Both the position numbers and the translations under genes were made by a program. Shown one piece after another: positions 1-6,736 of a stretch of DNA of 37,774 nucleotides. The stretch lies in the NCBI GenBank assembly GCA_027886885.1, contig JAPCJP010000004.1, positions 35,400 to 73,173 on the forward strand, written 5' to 3'. The notes below the pieces were generated by a model. The model was not told the DNA's origin, did no database searches, and was given only the letters and a program-made list of their open reading frames with translations. The stretch is from Nitrososphaerota archaeon. GTDB taxonomy: Archaea > Thermoproteota > Nitrososphaeria > Nitrososphaerales > Gagatemarchaeaceae. Every line of letters starts with the position of its first letter. The stretch's first letter is position 1.

Positions 1-878
1 TGCTGGTTCTTCGCCACCCGGAGCGCGATGTCTCGGTACTTTGTATCGCCCGTGATGCGGTAGTTGACGCTGCATCCCCATCCCGCCTTGCCGGACGAGC
101 CTCCGTCCCAGGGGTTGACGCACCTCGATTGGAAGTCAAAGTACCACTTGGCGATGTCCCAGTAGTGCTTCTCACCGGTGGCCTGGTAGAGCAGGGTCGA
201 GAAGGTGAACGGGAGCCCAACCGCGTACCAGCACTGGTCCTTCTGCTTGGTGTCGACGACCCGCCAGAAGGCCTCGTCGGCAGGGAACTCGGTGACCAGG
301 TGGCCGTTCTCGTCGGCCGTGAGGTAGAACTTCGATTGCGGGTCCGGCTGGGCGTGCGCTATCCAGTCGAAGTAGGAGGCGAGCCTCCGGGATGCCTCGA
401 GCTGCCCCGCCGCTAGCAGGGAGACACCCGCTATGCCGCTCGACATAGTGTCGGTGCGCTTCCTCTGGGTCGCGCTTCCCTTCAGGGAGTAAAAGCCCCC
501 GTTCCACGGGTCCTGCTGTGTGAGCAGGAACCTGAGTGCAGGTGCCGCGACGTCGTACCTTCCCTGCTTCTGGGCACCCGTAAGGATCCACGCGTTGGCG
601 TACTGGTAGTGGACGGTCGTGTACCATGGGTCGTTGCGGGGGAGGAAGTCGCCGTCGGGCTGCAGTAGGTTGTCACGCACGTAGTTGAGCGTCCTCTCGG
701 CGGCGACGGTCTCGCCGGTGATTATGAAGGCCCATGCGGCCTTGTAATAGGCATCCACGGGAGCCTTGTCGAGGGCCTTCCAGCTTCCGTCCGGGGCCTG
801 CTGACTAAGCATCCAGTTCACGCCGCGTCTGGCGGTCGCCAGGCACTCCTTTTCCACATTGAGATAGTCTGAGCTCAT
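1..878 (-). CDS. Alpha/alpha-toroid (terpene-cyclase-fold-like) protein, 3' truncated by window edge
   Basis: The minus strand is open from the ATG at 878 to the window edge, giving 292 codons with no stop. The N-terminus MSSDYLNVEKECLATARRG leads into helices rich in aromatic residues, with a QQAPDGSW stretch (residues 26-33) like the QW motifs of squalene/hopene-cyclase-type toroids, followed by repeated helix pairs containing W and Y (for example PWYTTVHYQYANAW). There is no signal peptide, so it is probably cytosolic. I see no DxDD acid motif in the visible part, so cyclase activity cannot be claimed; glycosyl-hydrolase-type (alpha/alpha)6 barrels are an alternative. It is divergent from the gene at 952, sharing a 73-bp promoter region. 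The fold is inferred from the helix pattern; the substrate is unknown. Confidence 0.75.
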   Translation of the reverse strand, partial: MSSDYLNVEKECLATARRGVNWMLSQQAPDGSWKALDKAPVDAYYKAAWAFIITGETVAAERTLNYVRDNLLQPDGDFLPRNDPWYTTVHYQYANAWILTGAQKQGRYDVAAPALRFLLTQQDPWNGGFYSLKGSATQRKRTDTMSSGIAGVSLLAAGQLEASRRLASYFDWIAHAQPDPQSKFYLTADENGHLVTEFPADEAFWRVVDTKQKDQCWYAVGLPFTFSTLLYQATGEKHYWDIAKWYFDFQSRCVNPWDGGSSGKAGWGCSVNYRITGDTKYRDIALRVAKNQ

Positions 879-921
879 CAAATATTTCTTCCTCGAGTTT
901 TAGAATCTTGGCGGAAGCGCA

Positions 922-929
922 TTTAACTA
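922..929 (+). promoter_or_regulatory. TATA box of the gene at 952
   Basis: TTTAACTA begins 30 nt before the ATG at 952, in an AT-rich patch inside GC-rich DNA. This spacing puts the transcription start at or next to the A of ATG, so the mRNA is leaderless. It is a clear reference case for the start-site choices made elsewhere in the window. Confidence 0.7.
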
Positions 930-951
930 TTCTGATTCTTTCACACCATCC

Positions 952-1518
952 ATGGGCTCCCGTTTCGCCTACGTGTTCTGGCACTGGCCGCGCCCGGAGA
1001 TCCCCATCGAATCTTACGAGGCGAAGCTGGGTTCCTTTCTGAGCTCGATGCGCTCGCATCCGCCCGTCGGGCTGGTGGAGGTGCTGAGCTTTCGTGTGAA
1101 CGGTCTCCCTTGGGAGCCTCAGGGGAGCCTGTACGAGGATTGGTACGTGGTAGAGGACTGGTCGGCCCTTGGAGCCCTCAACGACGCTGCCGTGTCCGGG
1201 GAGAGGCGCGCACCCCATGATTCGGTCGCTAAGGATTACATGAAGGGCGCTGGCGGGATATTCAGGTCGATAGAGGATGGGCTTGCTCTTCGTGAGGCAC
1301 ACTTTGCATCCTGGATCCAGAAGCCGGTGGGACCCTCATACGAATCCTATTATGAGGAAGTGGCGAGAAGCGTCGGGGAAAGCAGGTCGGACCTGTGGCG
1401 GCGGCAGATGGTCCTCGGTCCATCCAGTCAGTTCTGTGTCCACAGCGAAGAGGAGTTACAGTTTCCACCGGGTTTTAGCGCGATTACATCCCGCGTGGAA
1501 GTAATCGGCTCGCAATGA
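952..1518 (+). CDS. Conserved hypothetical protein, probable two ferredoxin-like (ABM-type) halves
   Basis: 188 aa, soluble, unrecognised function. The first half (residues 1-105) has a beta-strand FAYVFWHWPRP, helices, and YEDWYVVEDWSALGALNDAAVSG, a pattern seen in dimeric alpha/beta-barrel proteins related to antibiotic-biosynthesis monooxygenases. It is followed by a conserved-looking RRAPHD turn. The second half (about 120-188) starts with FASWIQKPVG and ends with LWRRQMVLGPSSQFCV, resembling a second copy of the fold. The ATG is fixed by the TATA box 30 nt upstream. It is transcribed divergently from the toroid protein. I know of similar uncharacterised proteins in soil bacteria, but no reaction. 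Confidence 0.75.
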   Translation: MGSRFAYVFWHWPRPEIPIESYEAKLGSFLSSMRSHPPVGLVEVLSFRVNGLPWEPQGSLYEDWYVVEDWSALGALNDAAVSGERRAPHDSVAKDYMKGAGGIFRSIEDGLALREAHFASWIQKPVGPSYESYYEEVARSVGESRSDLWRRQMVLGPSSQFCVHSEEELQFPPGFSAITSRVEVIGSQ

Positions 1519-1541
1519 CCGTGTGATGGTGGGTTTCGGGC

Positions 1542-1835
1542 CTAGGCCATTTCCTTGAAACCTTCGAGGGTGTCGAGGAAGCTGCCCAGCGGGTGGACCT
1601 CGCGGTCCACGTGGAAGTTGGCCGGGGAGTTGAAGAAGATCTCGCCCATCTCTTCGAGCGTCTTGGTCTCGAGGATGTATCCGTTTGCGAGTATGTCCAG
1701 GGCCGGACCGCCTATCACCCTTCCCTTCTTCTCCAGCTTTGCCATGTACTTGAGATACTCCGACCCCATCTTCTGGGAGGCTTTTGAGGTCATGTCTACG
1801 CCCGGTCTGACCTTTTCGATCACGAAGAAACGCAT
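1542..1835 (-). CDS. Muconolactone delta-isomerase-like (MIase/YCII fold) protein
   Basis: 97 aa. The protein MRFFVIEKVRPGVDMTSKAS... has the small ferredoxin-like fold of muconolactone isomerase: an N-terminal strand followed by a PGVDM turn, a long helix, GGPALDILANGYILETKTLEEMGEIF and a C-terminal VHPLGSF. The reading frame extends upstream to 1892, but an AT-rich box (TTATTAT, about 1857-1864) lies 26 nt before the ATG at 1835, so that ATG is the likely leaderless start. No catechol-pathway genes are nearby, so true muconolactone isomerase activity is doubtful; a generic isomerase or small-molecule-binding role fits. It lies downstream of the MOSC gene on the same strand, with the MOSC stop inside its promoter region. 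Confidence 0.7.
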   Translation of the reverse strand: MRFFVIEKVRPGVDMTSKASQKMGSEYLKYMAKLEKKGRVIGGPALDILANGYILETKTLEEMGEIFFNSPANFHVDREVHPLGSFLDTLEGFKEMA

Positions 1836-1872
1836 GGTATCTTGAAAGAGAGCTCGAATAATAAAGGTTGGT

Positions 1873-2808
1873 TCAGGTCCGTGGTGCCACATGCGATGCC
1901 CCGTATCGCAGGGGAGTGTCCCTTGCGGTGACCAGGGAGATCTCGTCGCCGACCCTTATGGGGCCACCCTTCAGCGGTAGGATGTTCTCGCCGAAAAGTA
2001 GTTCCTTCGTGTTCTCCCACCTCTTGTACCTGCTAAGCGTGGTCAAGGGCTCGTTGTCGCGCTTCTCTCCCGCTTCCTGGTCGACGGTGGTGACGGGACA
2101 GCGAGTACAGGGTTTCGGCTGCACGAAGGGGACCTCTCCGACCCTTCCTTCGTGTATCTCGTGTTCGACCTGGGGCGACCCACCCTGGCCCACGATGTTC
2201 GGCCTGAACCTGGTCCAGGGGATGTCCTGTCCGGCCAACGACGAGAGCTCGTCCACCGATTCCTGCATCACCCAGTGAATCGGGTAGGCGTCCTGGAACG
2301 TGATCTGGTGGTCGCTCCTCATGTAGTTCTGCCTAGCCATCCTGTGGAAGGAGCCGCTCGCCTTCACGAGCCTCACCTTGACCCCGAGGTGTTCGCTCAG
2401 CCATGCTGCGACGGCTTCGCCCTGGTCGACTGCCGATACCAGGTCCTGGTGTATGACGACCCTTATCTCACGACGCGGTTCGGCTTGCCCGGAGATTGAA
2501 AACGGGTCTCCACCTCTCCAGGTAAGCCGCAAATCGCCGCCTCTGATCTCTGGTCTTATCAGGGCGAGGATGGCCAAGCTCTGGGGAGAGTGCTCCTCCC
2601 TGGTACGTTGGTCCCTCTGGGTCAGGAACGAATGGACCCCGTCGGGGCCGGGCTCAGCCCTCACGACCATGTATTCACGGTCACCCAGGAGCCCCGTCGG
2701 GCCGACCGTCGCGGCTTCGACCTCGACCCGCGCGCATCCCTTCAACGGGTACACCGCGATGTGGGAGACTCTTCCTATGTGCCTGGGCTGTCCGGGAGGC
2801 ATCTCCAT
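1873..2808 (-). CDS. MOSC domain protein with N-terminal beta barrel
   Basis: 311 aa. The N-terminal MOSC_N barrel (about 10-110, IGRVSHIAVYPLKGC) is followed by the MOSC domain. The latter contains RFRPNIVGQGG (about 201-210) and the conserved cysteine motif KPCTRCPVTTVDQEAG (C234, C237). MOSC domains bind sulfur or molybdenum cofactor, as in Moco sulfurase C-termini and bacterial YiiM and YcbX, and YcbX-type proteins reduce N-hydroxylated compounds. The length matches YcbX-like proteins without the C-terminal ferredoxin domain, so an external electron donor would be needed. It ends at 1873, 37 nt before the isomerase-like gene, and could be co-transcribed with it. Confidence 0.88.
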   Translation of the reverse strand: MEMPPGQPRHIGRVSHIAVYPLKGCARVEVEAATVGPTGLLGDREYMVVRAEPGPDGVHSFLTQRDQRTREEHSPQSLAILALIRPEIRGGDLRLTWRGGDPFSISGQAEPRREIRVVIHQDLVSAVDQGEAVAAWLSEHLGVKVRLVKASGSFHRMARQNYMRSDHQITFQDAYPIHWVMQESVDELSSLAGQDIPWTRFRPNIVGQGGSPQVEHEIHEGRVGEVPFVQPKPCTRCPVTTVDQEAGEKRDNEPLTTLSRYKRWENTKELLFGENILPLKGGPIRVGDEISLVTARDTPLRYGASHVAPRT

Positions 2809-2881
2809 CGTCTCGTCCGGGTCACGGAGGTCGTCCTCGATACTTTAGTCTTGAGCAGGTCTCGAGAAAAGGACGAGAACC

Positions 2882-2889
2882 CTTAACTA
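2882..2889 (+). promoter_or_regulatory. TATA box of the zinc-ribbon DUF4342 gene
   Basis: CTTAACTA lies 33 nt before the TTG at 2915. It supports a leaderless TTG start, since no ATG or GTG exists in frame between box and CxxC motif. Confidence 0.65.
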
Positions 2890-2914
2890 TGGTGACGGCG
2901 AAAAAACACCCGGT

Positions 2915-3262
2915 TTGGAGACCTGCACCCAGTGCGGCACCGAGCTCGGGCAGAACGCGAAGTTCTGTAGCGAGTGCGGGACCTCCGTGCAGAAGAATGT
3001 CACGACCGAGGAGTACCAGGTCACCGCTGACGAGGTCGCGAAGAAGGTGAAGGACCTGGTCCATGAGGGCAACGTCTCGAGCCTGGTCGTGAAGGATTCG
3101 GACGGAAAGGCGGTCCTTTCCATACCAGTCACCGCCGGCGTCGTCGGAGTGATCGTTGCGCCGGTGCTCGCCGTCATTGGTGCCCTTGCGATGGTGATGG
3201 GAAACTACACGATAGTGGTCGTAAGGAAGAAGGAGACCGCACCGGCGGCTGTGACCACCTGA
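2915..3262 (+). CDS. Zinc-ribbon DUF4342 protein
   Basis: 115 aa, TTG start. Residues 4-21 form a CxxC-x10-CxxC zinc ribbon (C4, C7, C18, C21). After a linker, residues 33-107 match the DUF4342 pattern: a helix TADEVAKKVKDLVHEGNV, a strand pair SSLVVKDSDGKAVLSIPV, then a hydrophobic stretch (VTAGVVGVIVAPVLAVIGALAMVMG), then TIVVVRK. DUF4342 proteins in bacteria and archaea have no assigned function; the glycine-rich hydrophobic segment may associate with membrane. The gene is followed after 14 nt by the membrane protein at 3277, so they probably form an operon. Confidence 0.8.
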   Translation: METCTQCGTELGQNAKFCSECGTSVQKNVTTEEYQVTADEVAKKVKDLVHEGNVSSLVVKDSDGKAVLSIPVTAGVVGVIVAPVLAVIGALAMVMGNYTIVVVRKKETAPAAVTT

Positions 3263-3276
3263 GGCTACCAGCCCCC

Positions 3277-3801
3277 GTGGGCGCCGCGTTGTTGGCTCTC
3301 CTGTGCGTCGTCTCGGTCATACTCTATGTCGTCGCGCTGCACGCCCCACCGCTCGTCCAGCCGCTCGAACTGGTGGTCTCCATGGCGATCCTCTTCTACG
3401 CGAGCCACCCCCTGGGGCATCTGGTCGTCGCCCGTTTGTACGGGGTCCGCGTCGACTACTTCTTCCTTGGGAGGAGTCGGTTCCGCAAGCTCGTCCCCGC
3501 GGCAAGGTACCTTCCCGTGGTGGGCACGAAGCTCGAGCCCAGGTCGTTCGCGAGGCTGGACTCCCAGAGGAGGGACGCCGTCTTTGCCAGCGGTGTGATG
3601 GTGAGTTGCGCGGCGATCACCGCAGAGTTCCTGGCCGCGCTCCGGTCCGACCTACTGCTGCAGTCAAAGCTCGCCGCTGCCCTGTTGTTGGTCGTAGCAC
3701 TGGCGACCGAGGTGGCGTTTAGCACGAAGGTGGGCGACCTGCGAAGGAGGAAGGCGGCTCCCGACTTGCCTTCTGGGGCGGTCGGCGCGTCGAAAAAGTG
3801 A
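3277..3801 (+). CDS. Membrane protein with degenerate M50 site-2-protease-like motif (HPLGH)
   Basis: 174 aa, GTG start 14 nt after the preceding stop. Hydrophobic segments lie at about 2-20, 32-52, 100-120 and 130-150. Residues 44-48 read HPLGH, followed by LVVARLYGVRVDYFFLGRSRFRK. This placement matches the HExxH helix of M50 intramembrane metalloproteases, including the following RLYGV-type strand, but the catalytic Glu is replaced by Pro. It therefore looks like a pseudoprotease or a protein that keeps only the metal ligands. The C-terminus is basic (RRRKAAPD) and probably cytosolic. Its co-transcription with a zinc-ribbon DUF4342 protein suggests a membrane-linked pair. Confidence 0.75.
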   Translation: MGAALLALLCVVSVILYVVALHAPPLVQPLELVVSMAILFYASHPLGHLVVARLYGVRVDYFFLGRSRFRKLVPAARYLPVVGTKLEPRSFARLDSQRRDAVFASGVMVSCAAITAEFLAALRSDLLLQSKLAAALLLVVALATEVAFSTKVGDLRRRKAAPDLPSGAVGASKK

Positions 3802-3816
3802 GTAGCGGACACCCAA

Positions 3817-3825
3817 TACTTATTA
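3817..3825 (+). promoter_or_regulatory. TATA box of the MFS exporter gene
   Basis: TACTTATTA lies about 43 nt before the TTG at 3860, implying a transcript starting near 3847 with a leader of roughly a dozen bases. Confidence 0.5.
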
Positions 3826-3840
3826 CCACACCCGGAGGAG

Positions 3841-3857
3841 CCTAATCTCGATTTAGG
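3841..3857. promoter_or_regulatory. Inverted repeat between TATA box and start of the exporter gene (candidate operator)
   Basis: CCTAATCTCGATTTAGG has perfect 5-bp arms (CCTAA/TTAGG) around a 7-bp spacer. It covers the predicted transcription start, where a bound repressor would block initiation. Drug exporters of this family are commonly controlled by ligand-responsive repressors. No regulator gene is adjacent. Confidence 0.45.
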
Positions 3858-3859
3858 TT

Positions 3860-5413
3860 TTGAATTCTTCCGGCACCCCTGAAGCGGTTACGAATCCGTC
3901 TGCGCCCACCCTCACCGCAAGGCGCGAGGCGCTCATCATTGTCGGTATCTTGCTGGGGCTGCTCATGGGCGCACTGGACAACTTCGTCGCCCTCACGGCC
4001 CTGCCCACCATCCTGGGGCAGTTCGGAGCGCTGAACAGCGGCACATTCGTCATCAGCGCCTACGTCATCGCTTCGACCGCGAGCATCCCGATATTCTCCA
4101 AGCTCTCAGACCTGTGGTCTCGCAGGAACGTCTTCCTTGGTGCTCTTGCGGTATTCATGGTCGGCTCGGTGCTCTCGGGCGTCAGCCAGAACCTGAACGA
4201 ACTCATCGTCTTCCGCGCCATCCAAGGGCTTGGCAGCGGAGGCTTCTTTCCGATAGGTATCGCGATAGCTGCGGTGGTGTTCCCACCCAAGACCCGCGCG
4301 AGGGTGATCGGCGCCCTCTCGGGCGTGTTCGGCATCGCCGTCGTTGCGGGGCCTCTCATCGGGAGCACCATAATACAGTACACCACCTGGCGATGGGTCT
4401 TCTACGTCAACATCCCGGTCGGTATCGTCGGGTTCGCCATCGTCCTAGCGACGCTCGGACCACTGCGTCCTGAGAAGGTGAGGAAATTCGACATCCCTGG
4501 CGCAGCGCTCCTCGTCGGGTGGGTGGGCGCGTACATGTTCCCGCTCTACCAGATAGCCGATGCCGGATGGGCCTGGACCGACGCGCGGTCGCTGGGGCTC
4601 TTCGGCCTAGGGACGGTCCTGGTGGTCGCGTTCGTGCTGTGGGAGCTCCGAGCGGAGAACCCACTCGTCCCGCTCCGTCTCTTCACCCGCCGTGTCATCT
4701 GGGCAGGCGGCGGTTCGACCTACTTCATCGGGATGGTATTCTATCCGGTCGCGACGTTCCTGTCGCTCGTGGTCGGGGTGGTACTAGCCCCAGGTGCTGG
4801 GTCAGCCGGGACCGTCAGGGACATCCTCTACTTCCTGGTCATACCGCTTGTGGTGGGCGCCGCACTCGGCGGGAACCTGCTCACGCGGCTCTCTTACCGC
4901 ACCGTCGCGGTGGTCGGCATCGTCATCGCCGTGGTCTCCATGGCGGGGCTCACCGGACTCTCGGTAACGACCCCGCTGTGGACCTTCGCCTTTTCGGTGA
5001 TACCCACGGGCGGCGTCGTCCTGCCCTTGATACCGCTCGGCTTCGGGATCGGGCTGACCTTCCCGGTCTACCTGTTGGCCGCTCAGAACCAGGTGGAGCT
5101 GGCTGACGTAGGCGAAGCCGGCGGGCTCATCCAGTTCCTGCAGTCCCTCGGGGGTGCCGTCGGACTTTCGGTGCTGGCATCGCTGCAGGCGACGAGGTTC
5201 GCGGCCATCGCGCCCGTGCCGCCCAGCGCCGCGTGTGCGGTCCAGAACCCCCCGGTGGCGCAGTGCGGAAGCTACCTCCAAGCGCTTGAGACAGCCCTCT
5301 TGAGCTCCTACGACCAGGCCTTCACCGTCATGGCGGGATTGCTCGTGGTGGCCCTGGTCTTCGCCCTGTTCCTGCGGGGACGCCTTCCCAAGGGCTCGTC
5401 GGAACCGAAGTGA
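3860..5413 (+). CDS. MFS multidrug exporter, DHA2 (14-TM, EmrB/QacA) family
   Basis: 517 aa, with about 14 hydrophobic segments as in DHA2 drug:proton antiporters. A motif-A-like loop SKLSDLWSRRNVFLGAL follows TM2, an RAIQGLGSGGFFPIG segment (motif B region) is in TM4, and motif C GIAVVAGPLIGSTII is in TM5. A late extracellular loop contains a cysteine pair (CAVQNPPVAQC). The protein would expel hydrophobic or cationic compounds across the cytoplasmic membrane. The TTG at 3860 is the first possible start because TAG lies in frame at 3854. It is a single-gene unit with its own promoter and candidate operator. Confidence 0.92.
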   Translation: MNSSGTPEAVTNPSAPTLTARREALIIVGILLGLLMGALDNFVALTALPTILGQFGALNSGTFVISAYVIASTASIPIFSKLSDLWSRRNVFLGALAVFMVGSVLSGVSQNLNELIVFRAIQGLGSGGFFPIGIAIAAVVFPPKTRARVIGALSGVFGIAVVAGPLIGSTIIQYTTWRWVFYVNIPVGIVGFAIVLATLGPLRPEKVRKFDIPGAALLVGWVGAYMFPLYQIADAGWAWTDARSLGLFGLGTVLVVAFVLWELRAENPLVPLRLFTRRVIWAGGGSTYFIGMVFYPVATFLSLVVGVVLAPGAGSAGTVRDILYFLVIPLVVGAALGGNLLTRLSYRTVAVVGIVIAVVSMAGLTGLSVTTPLWTFAFSVIPTGGVVLPLIPLGFGIGLTFPVYLLAAQNQVELADVGEAGGLIQFLQSLGGAVGLSVLASLQATRFAAIAPVPPSAACAVQNPPVAQCGSYLQALETALLSSYDQAFTVMAGLLVVALVFALFLRGRLPKGSSEPK

Positions 5414-5436
5414 CGCGAGCCGGCAAGACCGAGCGG

Positions 5437-5443
5437 ATTTATA
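5437..5443 (+). promoter_or_regulatory. TATA box upstream of the 5468 mini-ORF and the hydrolase
   Basis: TTTATAG in the GC-rich gap lies 31 nt before an ATG at 5468, not before the hydrolase ATG at 5514. The transcript probably starts with the mini-ORF. Confidence 0.6.
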
Positions 5444-5467
5444 GCAACTCTGCTCTCCGTGACGTCC

Positions 5468-5494
5468 ATGCCAAAGAAGGAGCCGCCCTTCTAG
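5468..5494 (+). CDS. Leaderless eight-codon upstream ORF (MPKKEPPF)
   Basis: The ATG at 5468 stands exactly where a leaderless transcript from the TATA box at 5437 would begin, and reads MPKKEPPF then TAG. The hydrolase ATG follows 19 nt later. A ribosome that starts on the leaderless end would translate this peptide first, so hydrolase expression would need reinitiation or internal entry. It could be a leader peptide or chance; there is no direct proof of translation. Confidence 0.3.
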   Translation: MPKKEPPF

Positions 5495-5513
5495 GCGACG
5501 CTGAGACCTGACC

Positions 5514-6224
5514 ATGCCGACCGTAAAGGTGGGTGAAATCTCCATGTACTACGAGTTGCGTGGAGAGGGCGAGCCCGTGGTGCTGATTGCGGGCCTCGGC
5601 ACGAATATTTCGCCCTACAGAAGGATCGTCGACGAGCTCTCGAAGGGCTTCAAGGTCCTCTCATTCGATAACCGTGGTGTCGGGCACACGGACAAGCCGG
5701 ACATCTCCTACTCCATGGAGATGATGGCCGACGACACGGCGGGGTTGATGCGGGTCCTCGGAATCGCTTCTGGTGACGTGATCGGTGTGTCCATGGGAGG
5801 GCGGATAGCCATGGCGCTGACGCTCCGGTACCCTGAGATGGTGAAGAGCCTGGTACTAGCCTCGACCGCGCCGCGGGTGGTGAGAAAGGGCGGGATGCCA
5901 GCCTGGTTCAAGCTCGTGAAGCGCCTGAGGACGGTCGGGAGGGTGCTCGGCCGGTCGCCTCAGCCCTACTACGCCTTTGTCAGGCAGTTCGACGCGTCGG
6001 GCGCCTATGATTGCACAGCGAGGTTGGGCGAGATACACGCGTCGACTCTCATAGTCCACGGAAGGAAGGACCGCCTCGCACCGTACGCCTTGGCAGAGGA
6101 GATGCACTCGGGAATAGCGGACTCGAAATTGGTGACCTTTGACGGGGGTCACATCTTCATGTTCTGGCACAGTAAGCGGTTCGCGAATGTGGTGATCGAG
6201 TTCCTGTCGTCGCTGCCGCGGTAA
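5514..6224 (+). CDS. Alpha/beta hydrolase with short lid
   Basis: 236 aa. The canonical fold is visible: PVVLIAGLGTN oxyanion region (21-31), SFDNRGVGHTDKP, nucleophile elbow GVSMGG with S93, acid D186 in GRKDRLAP and base H213 in GGHIFMF. The cap region between strands 6 and 7 is short, making the protein about 30-40 residues smaller than typical family members (esterases, dienelactone and carboxylate hydrolases). All triad residues are present, so it should be active; substrate unknown. It has no signal peptide, so it is cytosolic. Confidence 0.88.
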   Translation: MPTVKVGEISMYYELRGEGEPVVLIAGLGTNISPYRRIVDELSKGFKVLSFDNRGVGHTDKPDISYSMEMMADDTAGLMRVLGIASGDVIGVSMGGRIAMALTLRYPEMVKSLVLASTAPRVVRKGGMPAWFKLVKRLRTVGRVLGRSPQPYYAFVRQFDASGAYDCTARLGEIHASTLIVHGRKDRLAPYALAEEMHSGIADSKLVTFDGGHIFMFWHSKRFANVVIEFLSSLPR

Positions 6225-6252
6225 GGCGGCTCGCCCTGTGGATGTTGGCAGC

Positions 6253-6260
6253 CTTAAATC
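6253..6260 (+). promoter_or_regulatory. TATA box of the DUF1801 gene
   Basis: CTTAAATC starts 33 nt before the ATG at 6286. It decides between that ATG and an upstream in-frame GTG at 6238, which lies before the box. Confidence 0.6.
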
Positions 6261-6285
6261 CTCGAGCGGCCTCGAGCGGTCAGGA

Positions 6286-6642
6286 ATGAAGGAAGGGCGG
6301 CCCGAGACCATCGACGAGTACATCGAAGGATATCCGGTGCACATCCAGAGCATCCTTCGGAAGATGCGGCGGACCATCCGCAAGGCGGCGCCCGAGGCAG
6401 AGGAAGGGATCAGCTATCGCATACCGACCTTCCGACTGCATGGCTATCTTGTGCATTTCGCCGCCTTCAAAGACCACATCAGCTTCTTCCCGACATCGTC
6501 AGGGATACGGGCGTTCAGGAAGGAGTTGTCACCGTACAAGGTCTCCCCGGGGACGGTGCAGTTTCCGCTGGAGAAGCCCATACCCTACGACCTGGTGCGC
6601 AGAATAACGCTATTCCGAGTGAAAGAGAACTCGGAGAAGTGA
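6286..6642 (+). CDS. DUF1801 (YdhG-like) protein
   Basis: 118 aa. It starts MKEGRPETIDEYIEGYP and contains the family pattern: a helix with LRKMRRTIRKAAPEAEEGISYRIPTFRLHG, then the strand LVHFAAFKDHISFFPTSSG, then a lysine-rich helix and PLEKPIPYDLVRRIT. DUF1801 includes the Bacillus frataxin-like protein Fra (YdhG), linked to iron delivery, but most members are uncharacterised. The length matches the family. The start is set by the TATA box at 6253. It forms a single-gene unit. Confidence 0.85.
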   Translation: MKEGRPETIDEYIEGYPVHIQSILRKMRRTIRKAAPEAEEGISYRIPTFRLHGYLVHFAAFKDHISFFPTSSGIRAFRKELSPYKVSPGTVQFPLEKPIPYDLVRRITLFRVKENSEK

Positions 6643-6736
6643 AGGTCTCTAACCGCTTCAAGAAAAGGTGTTACCTCGTTCAGAAGAAGATTTGAATATC
6701 GCAGGGAGTTCAGGCGCGCGCTATTAGTCGAGAAGC

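Noticed and set aside
172-676. Minus-strand frames of 151 and 64 codons near the left edge
   Set aside because: They overlap, out of frame, the better-supported toroid protein gene that runs to the window edge.
1542-1892. Longer form of the muconolactone isomerase-like gene starting at 1892
   Set aside because: The extra residues come from the promoter DNA and overlap the MOSC gene end; the TATA box supports the ATG at 1835.
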